DNA of 64,000 nt from Taishania sp965247975 (lineage in GTDB: Bacteria > Bacteroidota > Bacteroidia > Flavobacteriales_D > Crocinitomicaceae): contig OZ252050.1 of assembly GCA_965247975.1 (NCBI GenBank), forward strand, positions 3,596,001 through 3,660,000. The letters run 5' to 3'. Below the pieces are notes generated by a model. It saw only the letters and a list, made by a program, of their open reading frames with translations. It searched no databases and was not told where the DNA came from. Made by a program: the position numbers and the translations under genes. Below are positions 9,717-17,072 of the stretch, piece after piece (the stretch's first letter is position 1; each line of letters opens with the position of its first letter).

Positions 9717-9727
9717 ATGAAGAAAGG
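9717..9727 (-). promoter_or_regulatory. Candidate switching segment of the SAM riboswitch expression platform
   Basis: On the - strand this reads CCTTTCTTCAT. It is perfectly complementary over 11 nt to the aptamer's own 5' strand (ATGAAGAAAGG, 9836-9846). Part of it can instead pair with the start of metH: CTTCAT with ATGAAG at 9691-9696 (start codon), or TTTCTTCA with TGAAGAAA at 9678-9685 (codons 4-7). This would let SAM binding expose the segment and close the start site. The pairings are seen in the sequence; the mechanism is inferred. Confidence 0.55.
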
Positions 9728-9740
9728 AATGATGATCCTC

Positions 9741-9850
9741 AAACTTATCTTTTCCCGCAGTGCGAGATAGGATTTGGCACCTTTTTCTTCGTGACGAAGC
9801 TCGGTTGCCAAGGTTTCACAGGGCCAATCCCTCCACCTTTCTTCATAAGT
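9741..9850 (-). promoter_or_regulatory. SAM-I (S-box) riboswitch controlling metH
   Basis: Read on the - strand, this has the conserved S-box core: GGTGGAGGGATTGGCCC, then TGAAACC and GGCAACC, then AAGGTGCCAAATCC. The closing stem P1 pairs ACTTAT (9845-9850) with ATAAGT (9743-9748). The leader ends 44 bases before the metH ATG. S-boxes sense S-adenosylmethionine and turn down methionine genes when it is plentiful, which fits metH exactly. No clear intrinsic terminator follows it, so control may be translational (see the entry at 9717-9727). Confidence 0.93.
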
Positions 9851-9960
9851 TTATTTAAATGAACTGGTGCAAAGATAGTTGTTCTTTTGAGAATTGCAAG
9901 GGGGATTTTATTGCGAGTAATTGAACGAATTCCAGCGTAAAAGGATTTAAGTGAACCAAC

Positions 9961-10227
9961 TCACTTCACCTCCTCATACTCCACCACCATTTCATCCAAT
10001 TCACCCAAATTTTGTTTTGTCGCAGGAGCACTCGTCTGACAACCTTGTGATCCAAAACAGCCCACATTCAATAGCGCCATGAATACGAACATTCCGCCGG
10101 CGAACATGAAGAGTGATTCGTTGGATTTATAGCCTTCGTAGATGATGAATCCGCCGAGTGTCATGCGAAGTACGCGCATGAGATTCCATGGCGCAAATAA
10201 GGTGTTTTGAAGAAAATTTGATTTCAT
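9961..10227 (-). CDS. Small membrane protein of DUF2892/YgaP-membrane type
   Basis: This 88-aa protein has an inner-membrane hairpin of the type often paired with rhodaneses. The core reads FAPWNLMRVLRMTLGGFII followed by a second helix (FMFAGGMFVFMALLNV), with Cys residues just after it (GCFGSQGCQ) and an acidic tail. I chose the ATG at 10227 because homologues begin near MKSNFLQNTLF. A longer frame reaching 10425 would overlap the neighbouring gene and crosses a hairpin. It lies 97 bases downstream of the metallo-hydrolase/rhodanese gene on the same strand, so a shared role in sulfane-sulfur handling is likely, with sulfur perhaps passed to the two Cys. That role is inferred from context. 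Confidence 0.75.
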   Translation of the reverse strand: MKSNFLQNTLFAPWNLMRVLRMTLGGFIIYEGYKSNESLFMFAGGMFVFMALLNVGCFGSQGCQTSAPATKQNLGELDEMVVEYEEVK

Positions 10228-10280
10228 TTGAATTGACTTAAATTGTTTGAACCAAAAAAATGTTGGTGTTGAACAAAATA

Positions 10281-10308
10281 AAAATGGCCACCTCGCAGCA
10301 GCCATTTT
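10281..10308 (-). terminator. Hairpin between the rhodanese gene and the small membrane protein gene
   Basis: The arms AAAATGGC (10281-10288) and GCCATTTT (10301-10308) form an 8-bp stem with a 12-base loop. On the - strand it is followed by TTTTTATTTT. It could end or reduce transcription between the two genes, leaving the small membrane protein gene less expressed. Confidence 0.55.
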
Positions 10309-10324
10309 CGATGTATAACTTATT

Positions 10325-11746
10325 TTATAGCAGTGTTGTTGGGCAAACATATTCCGTTTTTGGAATAGATGTATTTTTAATATCCCCAAATCCACCGATG
10401 ACGTCCACAAAATTGTTGTAACCATTTGCTTTTAGGATAGATGCAGCAATCATGCTTCTGTAGCCACCTGCACAATGCAAAACAAACGATTTGTCTTTTG
10501 GAAAGGATGCAAAATGGTCGTAAATGACATTTAAAGGAATGTTATTCGCGTCTTCTAAATGTTCTGATTGGAATTCACTCACTTTTCGAACATCGATAAT
10601 GGTCATTCCACCTTCGTTGAAATGTTTCTCCATTTGCTCAGCCGTGATACGGTTTACAATGTCAATGGATTTTCCGGCTGCTTTCCAAGCGTCAAAACCA
10701 CCCTTCAAGTAGCCAATCGTATTGTCGTAACCAACGCGTGAAAGTCGAGTGATTGCTTCTTCCACCACGGTTTCATTTTCCGCAATGATCAAGATTTCTC
10801 GTTTGATGTCTAAGATCATTTCTCCAACCCACATGGCAAAATTTCCGTCAATACCGATGTTCAAACTTCCAGGAATAAATCCTTTTGCAAATACTTCAGG
10901 CGCTCGTGTATCCAGAATCAACGCATTTTTCTCACTTGCAATTACTTCAAATGTGTTTGGTTCATAAGCTGTTGTGCCTTTTTCCATAATCGAATCAAGG
11001 CTTTCGTACCCTTGAATGTTCATCAACACGTTTTTAGGGAAATACTGCGGAGGTGTTGTGAGACCAGTTAAAATCGCATCCACAAACTCATCTTCCGACA
11101 ATGCTGGATTCAATGCGTAATTTGTTTTCTTTTGATTTCCAAGAGTATCGGTAGTTTCTTTGCTCATGTTTTTACCACACGCACTTCCCGCTCCGTGATT
11201 AGGATAAACAATTAAATCGTCCGCCAAAGGCATGATTTTGTTGCGCAACGAATGGTACAAATGGCGAGCTAATTTGTCTTGCGTCAAGTCTGCGATTACG
11301 TGTTGCGCCAAATCTGGACGACCAACATCGCCGATGAAAAGTGTATCTCCTGTGATAATTCCTTGCTCTTTGCCATTTTCATCAGAAACGAGGTAACAAG
11401 AACTTTCCATGGTGTGACCAGGCGTGTGAATCAATTTGATTTCGATGCCACCAACTTTAAAAATTTCGCCATCGGCACCAACATGCATTTCGAAACCTGT
11501 CTTCATTCCTGTTGGTCCGTAAACGATTGTTGCTCCGGTTTTTTTCGCCAAATCAACGTGACCTGAAACGAAATCAGCATGAAAATGCGTTTCAAAAATG
11601 TACTTCAATTTCACACCAGCGCGCTCAAGTCGATCGATGTATGGTTGCGTTTCGCGAAGTGGATCAATAATAGCTGCTTCGCCATTTGATGTGATGTAAT
11701 ATGCAGCCTCTGCAATACATCCTGTGTAAATTTGTTCTATATTCAT
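10325..11746 (-). CDS. MBL-fold hydrolase with two rhodanese domains (persulfide dioxygenase-like)
   Basis: This is a fusion of a metallo-beta-lactamase-fold domain (about residues 1-250) and two rhodanese domains (about 265-365 and 370-473). Metal ligands are visible: THFHADFVSGH (His54, His56, Asp58), HTPGHT, GDTLFIGDVGRPDL and VYPNHGAGSACG. The residue after Asp58 is Phe instead of His, as in mononuclear-iron persulfide dioxygenases and unlike dinuclear zinc enzymes. The second rhodanese keeps the active-site Cys (VLHCAGGYRS). In the first, the matching site reads IIAENETVVEE and has no Cys, so it is probably structural or binding only. The family oxidises or moves sulfane sulfur and sulfide. 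A CRP/FNR-like dyad and a TAAATTTG box lie upstream. Exact substrate is not settled by sequence. Confidence 0.92.
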   Translation of the reverse strand: MNIEQIYTGCIAEAAYYITSNGEAAIIDPLRETQPYIDRLERAGVKLKYIFETHFHADFVSGHVDLAKKTGATIVYGPTGMKTGFEMHVGADGEIFKVGGIEIKLIHTPGHTMESSCYLVSDENGKEQGIITGDTLFIGDVGRPDLAQHVIADLTQDKLARHLYHSLRNKIMPLADDLIVYPNHGAGSACGKNMSKETTDTLGNQKKTNYALNPALSEDEFVDAILTGLTTPPQYFPKNVLMNIQGYESLDSIMEKGTTAYEPNTFEVIASEKNALILDTRAPEVFAKGFIPGSLNIGIDGNFAMWVGEMILDIKREILIIAENETVVEEAITRLSRVGYDNTIGYLKGGFDAWKAAGKSIDIVNRITAEQMEKHFNEGGMTIIDVRKVSEFQSEHLEDANNIPLNVIYDHFASFPKDKSFVLHCAGGYRSMIAASILKANGYNNFVDVIGGFGDIKNTSIPKTEYVCPTTLL

Positions 11747-11772
11747 CTTAGTAGAATTTTAAATTTATAGTA

Positions 11773-11780
11773 CAAATTTA
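11773..11780 (-). promoter_or_regulatory. Candidate -7 promoter box (TAAATTTG) for the MBL/rhodanese gene
   Basis: On the - strand this reads TAAATTTG, matching the Bacteroidota -7 consensus TAnnTTTG, 26 bases before the ATG at 11746. No good TTTG box is seen at the usual -33 distance, which fits a promoter that needs an activator. Confidence 0.5.
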
Positions 11781-11800
11781 CGGCGGAGTTGAGAGCTGTA

Positions 11801-11818
11801 ATATGACAAAAGTCACAT
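11801..11818. promoter_or_regulatory. CRP/FNR-type dyad upstream of the MBL/rhodanese promoter
   Basis: The sequence ATATGAC-AAAA-GTCACAT is an inverted repeat with one mismatch per seven-base arm. The size and TGAC-N4-GTCA core resemble sites of CRP/FNR-family regulators. Its centre is about 43 bases upstream of the transcription start expected from the TAAATTTG box, the position used by activators that contact RNA polymerase. The regulator itself is not in this window. Confidence 0.5.
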
Positions 11819-11919
11819 AGTAAATAAATTTCAAATTAAAACCGAAGGCTGGGGAATTTTACGCTAATGTTATCGATAAATCAAAGCCTGAAGATTAGGA
11901 ATCTTGAATAAAAATGTCC

Positions 11920-13140
11920 TTATTCAATAACAAATTTCGCTTTGTATTGATTTGAGTCATCTTGAATTAGAACAAAGTACAAACCACTAGTAAAATCATT
12001 TAATTCTATTTCTATTTTTTTGCCAAGTGATATTGAAATTGTCTTTTCAATCAATCCATTGGAATTGTAAATTTTGATTTCTGCATCGTTTAATTCATTT
12101 GGCAAAAGAATCTCAACAAACTCATTCGCTGGATTCGGATAGACTTGAATGAAATGTTCATTTTCTGCCATGTCAATTAATCCAACTGGATCACAAGGCG
12201 AATAATTTGCTTTTATAAGTTGTCCAATTTCCACATTTTTATCAATGACTGCTTGCGTCAAATTTCTCACACCATGATGATTTGGAGCATCTAACCCACC
12301 AGGCCAAATATATCCTATCAACCCAATGATGCTGGTATCTGAAACTGCCAAATCGTAATAGTTCTGTACAACATCTGCCATTTCGTCTTGCGACCAGCCT
12401 AAAAACGACTCATATTCCGGAAACCATTGATCATCGATAATTAGAAAGATCTTTTGATGTGGCGCGGACAAACTATTTTTCAACGTTGTCATATCTGCTT
12501 GAAATTCGGGGTCAGTTTGCGGATCAAATTCGCCATAGCGATCAAAACCAACCCAATCCATGGCTTCAGGTACTTGCATCACGTTGACCGTAGTATACGC
12601 TTCCACCATCAGTAACGGAATTTCGGGATATGCGCTTTTTAGGAGTGTGCAAACAGTATTCATATCGTTAAGTGAGATCCCATTCCAAAAAGGCTCATCG
12701 GCAATATAGAAGCAGCCGATATTTGTAGAGTTAAGCACAGATTCGTTGGTCATTTTAAATGTATTCCATCGCTCCAGAAAATTTGGAATTAAATCATAAT
12801 TTGCGCCGCTCGGACCTAGCGTATCAATGTATTGAAAAAATATTTCTTGAATATGCAAAATAGGGTTCAAGCATCGATCATTCATAAAATTGGTGCGTGA
12901 AACTATGTTATCTGTATAATCAAACACACACATGTGAGCCAGATTTGAAAAAGAATCAACTTCTTCAACATAATTTATGGTTGCAGAAGCATCAAGTGGA
13001 TCGTCGTAAAAACAATCGATGGCAACGTAACCAAAATACTTCAAGTGCGAAGGAGCGTTTTGTGAATTAACGTGAGAAGTCAAATGCGATAGTAAGATTA
13101 TTGCTAAGAGTTTCGGAAAGAAATGAAGATCTTTGGTCAT
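11920..13140 (-). CDS. Secreted protein with TIM-barrel-like core and T9SS sorting domain
   Basis: This 406-aa protein begins with a signal peptide (hydrophobic stretch ending near HVNSQ) and ends with a type IX secretion sorting domain (VYPNPANEFVEI... GLYFVLI...). The middle 310 residues are not a family I can name with certainty. Motifs such as GCFYIADEPFWNG, PLLMVEAYTTVNV, DWVGFDRYGEFDP and GLIGYIWPGG alternate strands and helices like a (beta/alpha)8 barrel. The Asp-Glu in IADEP and the Glu in MVEAY lie where retaining glycoside hydrolases carry acid/base and nucleophile residues. A glycosidase is therefore a reasonable but unproved guess. It stands alone, with 311 bases to the next gene upstream. 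Confidence 0.7.
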   Translation of the reverse strand: MTKDLHFFPKLLAIILLSHLTSHVNSQNAPSHLKYFGYVAIDCFYDDPLDASATINYVEEVDSFSNLAHMCVFDYTDNIVSRTNFMNDRCLNPILHIQEIFFQYIDTLGPSGANYDLIPNFLERWNTFKMTNESVLNSTNIGCFYIADEPFWNGISLNDMNTVCTLLKSAYPEIPLLMVEAYTTVNVMQVPEAMDWVGFDRYGEFDPQTDPEFQADMTTLKNSLSAPHQKIFLIIDDQWFPEYESFLGWSQDEMADVVQNYYDLAVSDTSIIGLIGYIWPGGLDAPNHHGVRNLTQAVIDKNVEIGQLIKANYSPCDPVGLIDMAENEHFIQVYPNPANEFVEILLPNELNDAEIKIYNSNGLIEKTISISLGKKIEIELNDFTSGLYFVLIQDDSNQYKAKFVIE

Positions 13141-13453
13141 TGTTCGCTGATTTATATCCAGTTAAAGGTACAAAAAAGTTTCTTCCTTAAAAAAATCAGT
13201 ATAAAAGGAATTGGGGCATTGGAGAAGTTTGTCTTTTGATCTTTATGGATTCAGCCCTATAGACAGCACAGAATCTTGAAAAAACTTGGACTTTAAGAGA
13301 AGCCGGTACAAAAATCATAAGAGACTAAAATTAGCTTTGCTGCTGCCTACGGCGGTTTAGTCTTTTAATCTTTTAGAAGAAAGTCTCATTTTATTGACTT
13401 GTAGCTTATGTTTTTCCAAAATCCTTACCTCGTTTACCAGCCACATTATAAAT
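13141..13453. other. Intergenic stretch with one imperfect hairpin, no gene
   Basis: No ORF is convincing. An inverted repeat (AAGAGACTAAA ending at 13329, TTTAGTCTTTT at 13356-13366, one G-U) encloses a short G+C-rich stretch (CTGCTGCCTACGGCGG). It lies downstream of the - strand gene at 13454 and could be its terminator. Nothing else stands out. Confidence 0.4.
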
Positions 13454-14371
13454 TCAATGTCGATTATCACAATAAATATATACATCTTGCGCTACCGGAT
13501 CTAAGGAAATCAAGGATGGACAGCCAAACGAAACATAGTTAAAACCAAAAATAACAGGTGGCCTATTTTTCAATAATTTACCTGTCCATTGTTCATCGAG
13601 AGGAGCTGGGGATGTACCTTCATCTTCATGAAAGAAATAGTCGCGCACCAAGGAACCTGTTTTTTCATTTATAACAATCAAATGCCTGGCAGCGGTTGCA
13701 CTTCCCTTGTCGTATTCGTGAATAAAATAAGCTAAACCATCGGCTGAATAAGTGTAATACCTTGAAGTCTCATAGTAATAGTTCTTTTTGATTATTGAAA
13801 CGTATTCCTTCTTCAAAGCAAAAATTGGGAAAGATTTTTTATCCGCTGGTTTCCAAACAATTTGCTTCATTTGTTGAACTTGAAACGGATTTTCTTTTCC
13901 AACATGAACAAAAGTAAACTGCGGATAATATCCAAAATGAACCATGTGCTTTTGTTCGATTTCAAAGCCAATCAAATAATCAAATTGGGTATAGGGCCAA
14001 TCAGCTCCATAAGGCGTGAGCGATGCGGTCAAAGTCAAATCTTTCACACAAAACGTAAGTAGGAAATTGGTCTTATAATCAAAAATATACACTGTATCAA
14101 ATGCAGATATTCCAGTTTTTAAAAGAAACAAATCTCTAAAGTGATTTTCTAATTTGATTTGCTTGAATTGCGCAGCTTCTTCTTGAGAATAAGCACTCAA
14201 ATCTGGGACGGCAATCGAATCTTCATGTTCACTCATGGTGTACAATTCCGACAAGGAAAAAAAACCACGTTCATCGTCACCAATTAACTTTAAATCAAAA
14301 AGCTGTAGATTCTGCGAAAACCCAACACAGTGCAGACAAAATATTAAACCAAAAAGGAAAATTTGTTTCAT
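13454..14371 (-). CDS. Secreted protein of unknown function
   Basis: I do not recognise this family. The protein of 305 aa starts with a clear signal peptide (MKQIFLFGLIFCLHCVGFSQ). The start at 14371 was chosen because it gives this signal and overlaps the upstream stop in an ATGA arrangement. The longer frame to 14437 has no signal peptide. The mature part is rich in Tyr and Phe with beta-type alternation (YYYETSRYYTYSADGLAYF, VYIFDYKTNFLL, VYIYCDNRH at the very end), as in a periplasmic or surface beta-rich fold. The two Cys late in the chain (SFGCPS, IYCDN) could form a disulfide. Translational coupling to the S33-type hydrolase upstream suggests a shared role. Confidence 0.7.
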   Translation of the reverse strand: MKQIFLFGLIFCLHCVGFSQNLQLFDLKLIGDDERGFFSLSELYTMSEHEDSIAVPDLSAYSQEEAAQFKQIKLENHFRDLFLLKTGISAFDTVYIFDYKTNFLLTFCVKDLTLTASLTPYGADWPYTQFDYLIGFEIEQKHMVHFGYYPQFTFVHVGKENPFQVQQMKQIVWKPADKKSFPIFALKKEYVSIIKKNYYYETSRYYTYSADGLAYFIHEYDKGSATAARHLIVINEKTGSLVRDYFFHEDEGTSPAPLDEQWTGKLLKNRPPVIFGFNYVSFGCPSLISLDPVAQDVYIYCDNRH

Positions 14372-15294
14372 TTCATCCAACGATTCAGGGCTTCCACAAA
14401 CAAACTTTGCTGATCCACAAAAACAGAATGCGAACAATTATCGAAATAATTCACGTTTTCAACTCCGATTATTTCTCCCAATCGAGCAATTTGCTCCGCA
14501 GAATACAATCCATCTTCCTTTCCATAAAGACCAAAAAGTGGGATTCCTTTTTCTTTCAAATCCTTTAAATTCGTTGTCAAATCCAAAGTGGTGTATTTTT
14601 CGTTTTTCCAAAATCCTTGCGGACCTTCGTAGGTCATTTGAGCAGCATATTTTAAAAGTGTTGAATCTGATTTAAATTTACCATAAATCAACTTGGCTTC
14701 ACCCGTAGGATTTTTCGGAGTGTAAAATCCATTTTGCATGGCGTGAGCAAAGCAATATGAGCTAAACTGCATGGTTGTCGAATCCATTGTTTCAAGCATG
14801 GAAATGTATTGCAAATTGGTAGCTTCATTTTTTTCTTGATAAATAATTTTGCATTTCGCAATGATGGTCTCAAAGGATTCCTGTAAAGCAATTGGTGCTC
14901 CAAGCAAAAATACAGATGTAATTTTTTCAGGATATTTTTCTGCAAAAAGTGTAGCCACGATTCCTCCAAAACTGTGACCGATGAGCGAAACTTTTTTCAA
15001 TTTATACTTCTTTAAAATGTCATTCAAATCATCAAAAGATTCATCAAACGTAAACTTTGCCTTCGGATCTTTACTTCTACCTTCGCCTCTTCGGTCGTAA
15101 ACAATGACGAAATAGCCATTATCCGCAAGTCGTTGAGCTGTTGTTACTTCAAAGGAAGCACAATTGTAGCCTGGTCCACCGTGAAGAAAAATGATTGGTT
15201 TATCGGATTCCTTGCCAAACGTTTGAATGTAGATTTTTTGCGCACCAACACCTAAACTGATGAATAATAGTGCAAAGAGTACGATAAATTTCAT
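14368..15294 (-). CDS. Secreted alpha/beta hydrolase, S33 (prolyl aminopeptidase-like) type
   Basis: This is an alpha/beta-fold hydrolase with a signal peptide (MKFIVLFALLFISLGVGAQ). Family motifs are in order: HGGPG (IIFLHGGPGYNCAS) for the oxyanion hole, DRRGEGRS, the nucleophile elbow GHSFGG (Ser), an Asp in GKEDGLYSAEQ, and His in NCSHSVFVD. HGGPG is typical of the S33 peptidase group, but related esterases share it, so the substrate is open. The start at 15294 is preferred over a 42-codon longer frame because it begins at the signal peptide. A TATCTTTG box on the - strand (15319-15326) lies 24 bases upstream. The stop overlaps the next gene by four bases. Confidence 0.88.
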   Translation of the reverse strand: MKFIVLFALLFISLGVGAQKIYIQTFGKESDKPIIFLHGGPGYNCASFEVTTAQRLADNGYFVIVYDRRGEGRSKDPKAKFTFDESFDDLNDILKKYKLKKVSLIGHSFGGIVATLFAEKYPEKITSVFLLGAPIALQESFETIIAKCKIIYQEKNEATNLQYISMLETMDSTTMQFSSYCFAHAMQNGFYTPKNPTGEAKLIYGKFKSDSTLLKYAAQMTYEGPQGFWKNEKYTTLDLTTNLKDLKEKGIPLFGLYGKEDGLYSAEQIARLGEIIGVENVNYFDNCSHSVFVDQQSLFVEALNRWMK

Positions 15295-15318
15295 TTTTCC
15301 AGCAATTTTGAATTCAAC

Positions 15319-15326
15319 CAAAGATA
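15319..15326 (-). promoter_or_regulatory. Candidate -7 box TATCTTTG for the S33 hydrolase
   Basis: It reads TATCTTTG on the - strand and matches TAnnTTTG, 24 bases before the chosen ATG, supporting that start. A divergent box faces the other way at 15402-15409, with a palindrome between them. Confidence 0.5.
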
Positions 15327-15361
15327 AGAAAATACTCAAAACCAGAAGTTTCTCTGATTTT

Positions 15362-15379
15362 ATCAACCAAATGGTTGAT
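15362..15379. promoter_or_regulatory. Perfect 18-bp palindrome between divergent promoters
   Basis: ATCAACCA-AA-TGGTTGAT is a perfect inverted repeat with 8-bp arms. It lies between the TATCTTTG box of the hydrolase gene and the TAGGTTTG box of the lipoprotein gene, a position suited to one regulator controlling both directions. Confidence 0.45.
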
Positions 15380-15401
15380 TTCGAATTGTTTTCTATTGTC
15401 G

Positions 15402-15409
15402 TAGGTTTG
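15402..15409 (+). promoter_or_regulatory. Candidate -7 box TAGGTTTG for the lipoprotein gene
   Basis: It matches TAnnTTTG and lies 26 bases before the ATG at 15436. Confidence 0.45.
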
Positions 15410-15435
15410 CAAAAAATCATCTAATTGAAAAATCT

Positions 15436-16446
15436 ATGAAAAAACTGATCATGCTGAGCGTCTTGACAATGTTAGTTGCAACCGCTTGCAAAAAAGAAGA
15501 TCCAACTACTCCAACTGAGCCTGTAAATCAAGCGCCACCATTTAGCGCTTCTGCGGAAGTAAATACGTATGATGTTGCTTCAATAACTTGTGTTTCGGCT
15601 CAGTTTTCTGGTATTGTTACAAGTGGAGTCTCGTTTTCCGAAAAAGGAATCGCGTATGCAACTTCGTCAAATCCAACAATTAGTAGTAATAAATTGATCG
15701 ACGAATCTTCTGGTAATACAATTAATGCGTTGGCTAGTGGACTTAGTCCGAATACAAAATATTATTACCGCGCTTATATTATTTCGAATGGAAATGAATT
15801 ATACGGAGGTGAAGGAAGTTTTACCACTCCAAGCTGTGGTGGAGGTGGAAGTGGGCTCATCATCGACTCGAATTTTTACATGCAACTAAATGTTGATGGG
15901 CAATCTTATTTTTTGAAGCAAGGAGCTGAAGATAATGGAGAACAAAACCAATTAGTTTTGGCAAATGTTGAATCTGAAAGCACTTGGGCAATCACGTTTA
16001 AAAAAGGTCAAGTTTTAAACTCAATTGATGTTCAAGGGCAAATTCTTACAATTGGCAATTACAGTATGCAATTAGCGACTGATGATGCAGTTGGCTTTAC
16101 AAGTGCATTTTTGAATCCGACATTTGAAAATAGCTTTTCTTCGGATAAGTACTATACGAGATCTTCAAATTCTAGTGGTTCGTGCAACACAACAGACAAC
16201 GGCCATCAAGCAATTACAATTAACATCACCAGTAAACAGTTTGTAACGGGTGCAGGTTATAGGTATATTTTACCTTTGGGTGGTGAATACAATGAATTCA
16301 ACCTGAATTTAGCGGGAACTGGTGGTCATATTTATGAAGGCACGATAACTGGCACATTGGTTAAGGATAATGCTTCATTAGACTGTGTGAGTGATGAGCT
16401 CAAAAGTTATTCAGGAACTTTTCGCTTGATTGCGCCTAATTTTTGA
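15436..16446 (+). CDS. Lipoprotein with fibronectin-III-like domain, function unknown
   Basis: The 336-aa protein has a lipoprotein signal (LVATAC, Cys18) followed by a Thr/Pro-rich linker. Residues about 40-130 form an FnIII-like module common in Bacteroidota surface proteins (AQFSGIVTSGVSFSEKGIAY ... LSPNTKYYYRAYI). A Gly-rich hinge (SCGGGGSGL) leads to a C-terminal domain of about 190 residues that I cannot name. It has beta-strand character (YRYILPLGGEYNEFNLNLAG; GTITGTLV) and resembles domains found at the end of many Bacteroidota lipoproteins. It is likely on the outer membrane surface. It stands alone, followed by a strong bidirectional hairpin. Confidence 0.75.
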   Translation: MKKLIMLSVLTMLVATACKKEDPTTPTEPVNQAPPFSASAEVNTYDVASITCVSAQFSGIVTSGVSFSEKGIAYATSSNPTISSNKLIDESSGNTINALASGLSPNTKYYYRAYIISNGNELYGGEGSFTTPSCGGGGSGLIIDSNFYMQLNVDGQSYFLKQGAEDNGEQNQLVLANVESESTWAITFKKGQVLNSIDVQGQILTIGNYSMQLATDDAVGFTSAFLNPTFENSFSSDKYYTRSSNSSGSCNTTDNGHQAITINITSKQFVTGAGYRYILPLGGEYNEFNLNLAGTGGHIYEGTITGTLVKDNASLDCVSDELKSYSGTFRLIAPNF

Positions 16447-16463
16447 TTTTTTTTAAGTTTGTT

Positions 16464-16522
16464 ATGGTTTGTTAAAGGTAATGCCAACATGTAAAAAACG
16501 TTTTGGCATTACCAAAAACCAT
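16464..16522. terminator. Bidirectional terminator hairpin between convergent genes
   Basis: A perfect 11-bp inverted repeat (GGTAATGCCAA 16477-16487, TTGGCATTACC 16503-16513) sits inside a second 7-bp pair (ATGGTTT 16464-16470, AAACCAT 16516-16522). It separates the lipoprotein gene from the convergent DinB gene. T-runs are short, so this is a structural call. Confidence 0.6.
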
Positions 16523-16540
16523 GACATCGAATGCACCTAT

Positions 16541-17062
16541 TTAAACCAAAGGATAATACCTTTCTTCAAGCACATTGAAATGCCAGCGTTGATGACCAGC
16601 CAACATGAATCCGAGTGACAGTGGACAATATTGCATTCCGTTGAACCCATTTCCCAATTGAGCGAGCATCTCGTTATCAAATGATTTGAACATCGCAATG
16701 GTGCTTTTCCTTAACAAAATCAATTCATCCAAAATCTCTTCCAAAGGTCGTCGAGTTGCTTTTGCATTTTTACCAAATTCCTCTTCATCGTAAGGAATCA
16801 TCTTTTGTTTGTCGCCACGTGCAATGGCAAGAATGCGATAACCAAAGACACGTTCGGTGTCAATGTAGTGCTGCAGCATATCTTTTACGGTCCATTTTCC
16901 CTCTTCGTAGACTTTATCACCTAATAAACGCCATGTGTCCAATGGCGCATTCTCAAGTTCTTCTAAACTTGTTTGCAATACTTCGATCACCGTTTTGTCA
17001 TCTGCTAGCGCGATGTAGCGATCAAAATAAGGTGGCATTTTTTGTATGTTTTCTTTTCTCAT
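16541..17062 (-). CDS. DinB-family protein
   Basis: This protein of 173 aa has a four-helix bundle of the DinB/YfiT type, a superfamily of metal-binding, often thiol-related enzymes. Three candidate metal-binding His are visible: the first in TVKDMLQHYIDTERVF, and two in LAGHQRWHFNVLEERY near the C-terminus, the usual pattern for the family's His triad. It follows the GlxA-type regulator gene by 10 bases on the same strand, so the two are probably co-transcribed. The reaction is unknown. Confidence 0.88.
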   Translation of the reverse strand: MRKENIQKMPPYFDRYIALADDKTVIEVLQTSLEELENAPLDTWRLLGDKVYEEGKWTVKDMLQHYIDTERVFGYRILAIARGDKQKMIPYDEEEFGKNAKATRRPLEEILDELILLRKSTIAMFKSFDNEMLAQLGNGFNGMQYCPLSLGFMLAGHQRWHFNVLEERYYPLV

Positions 17063-17072
17063 TTTATATAAT

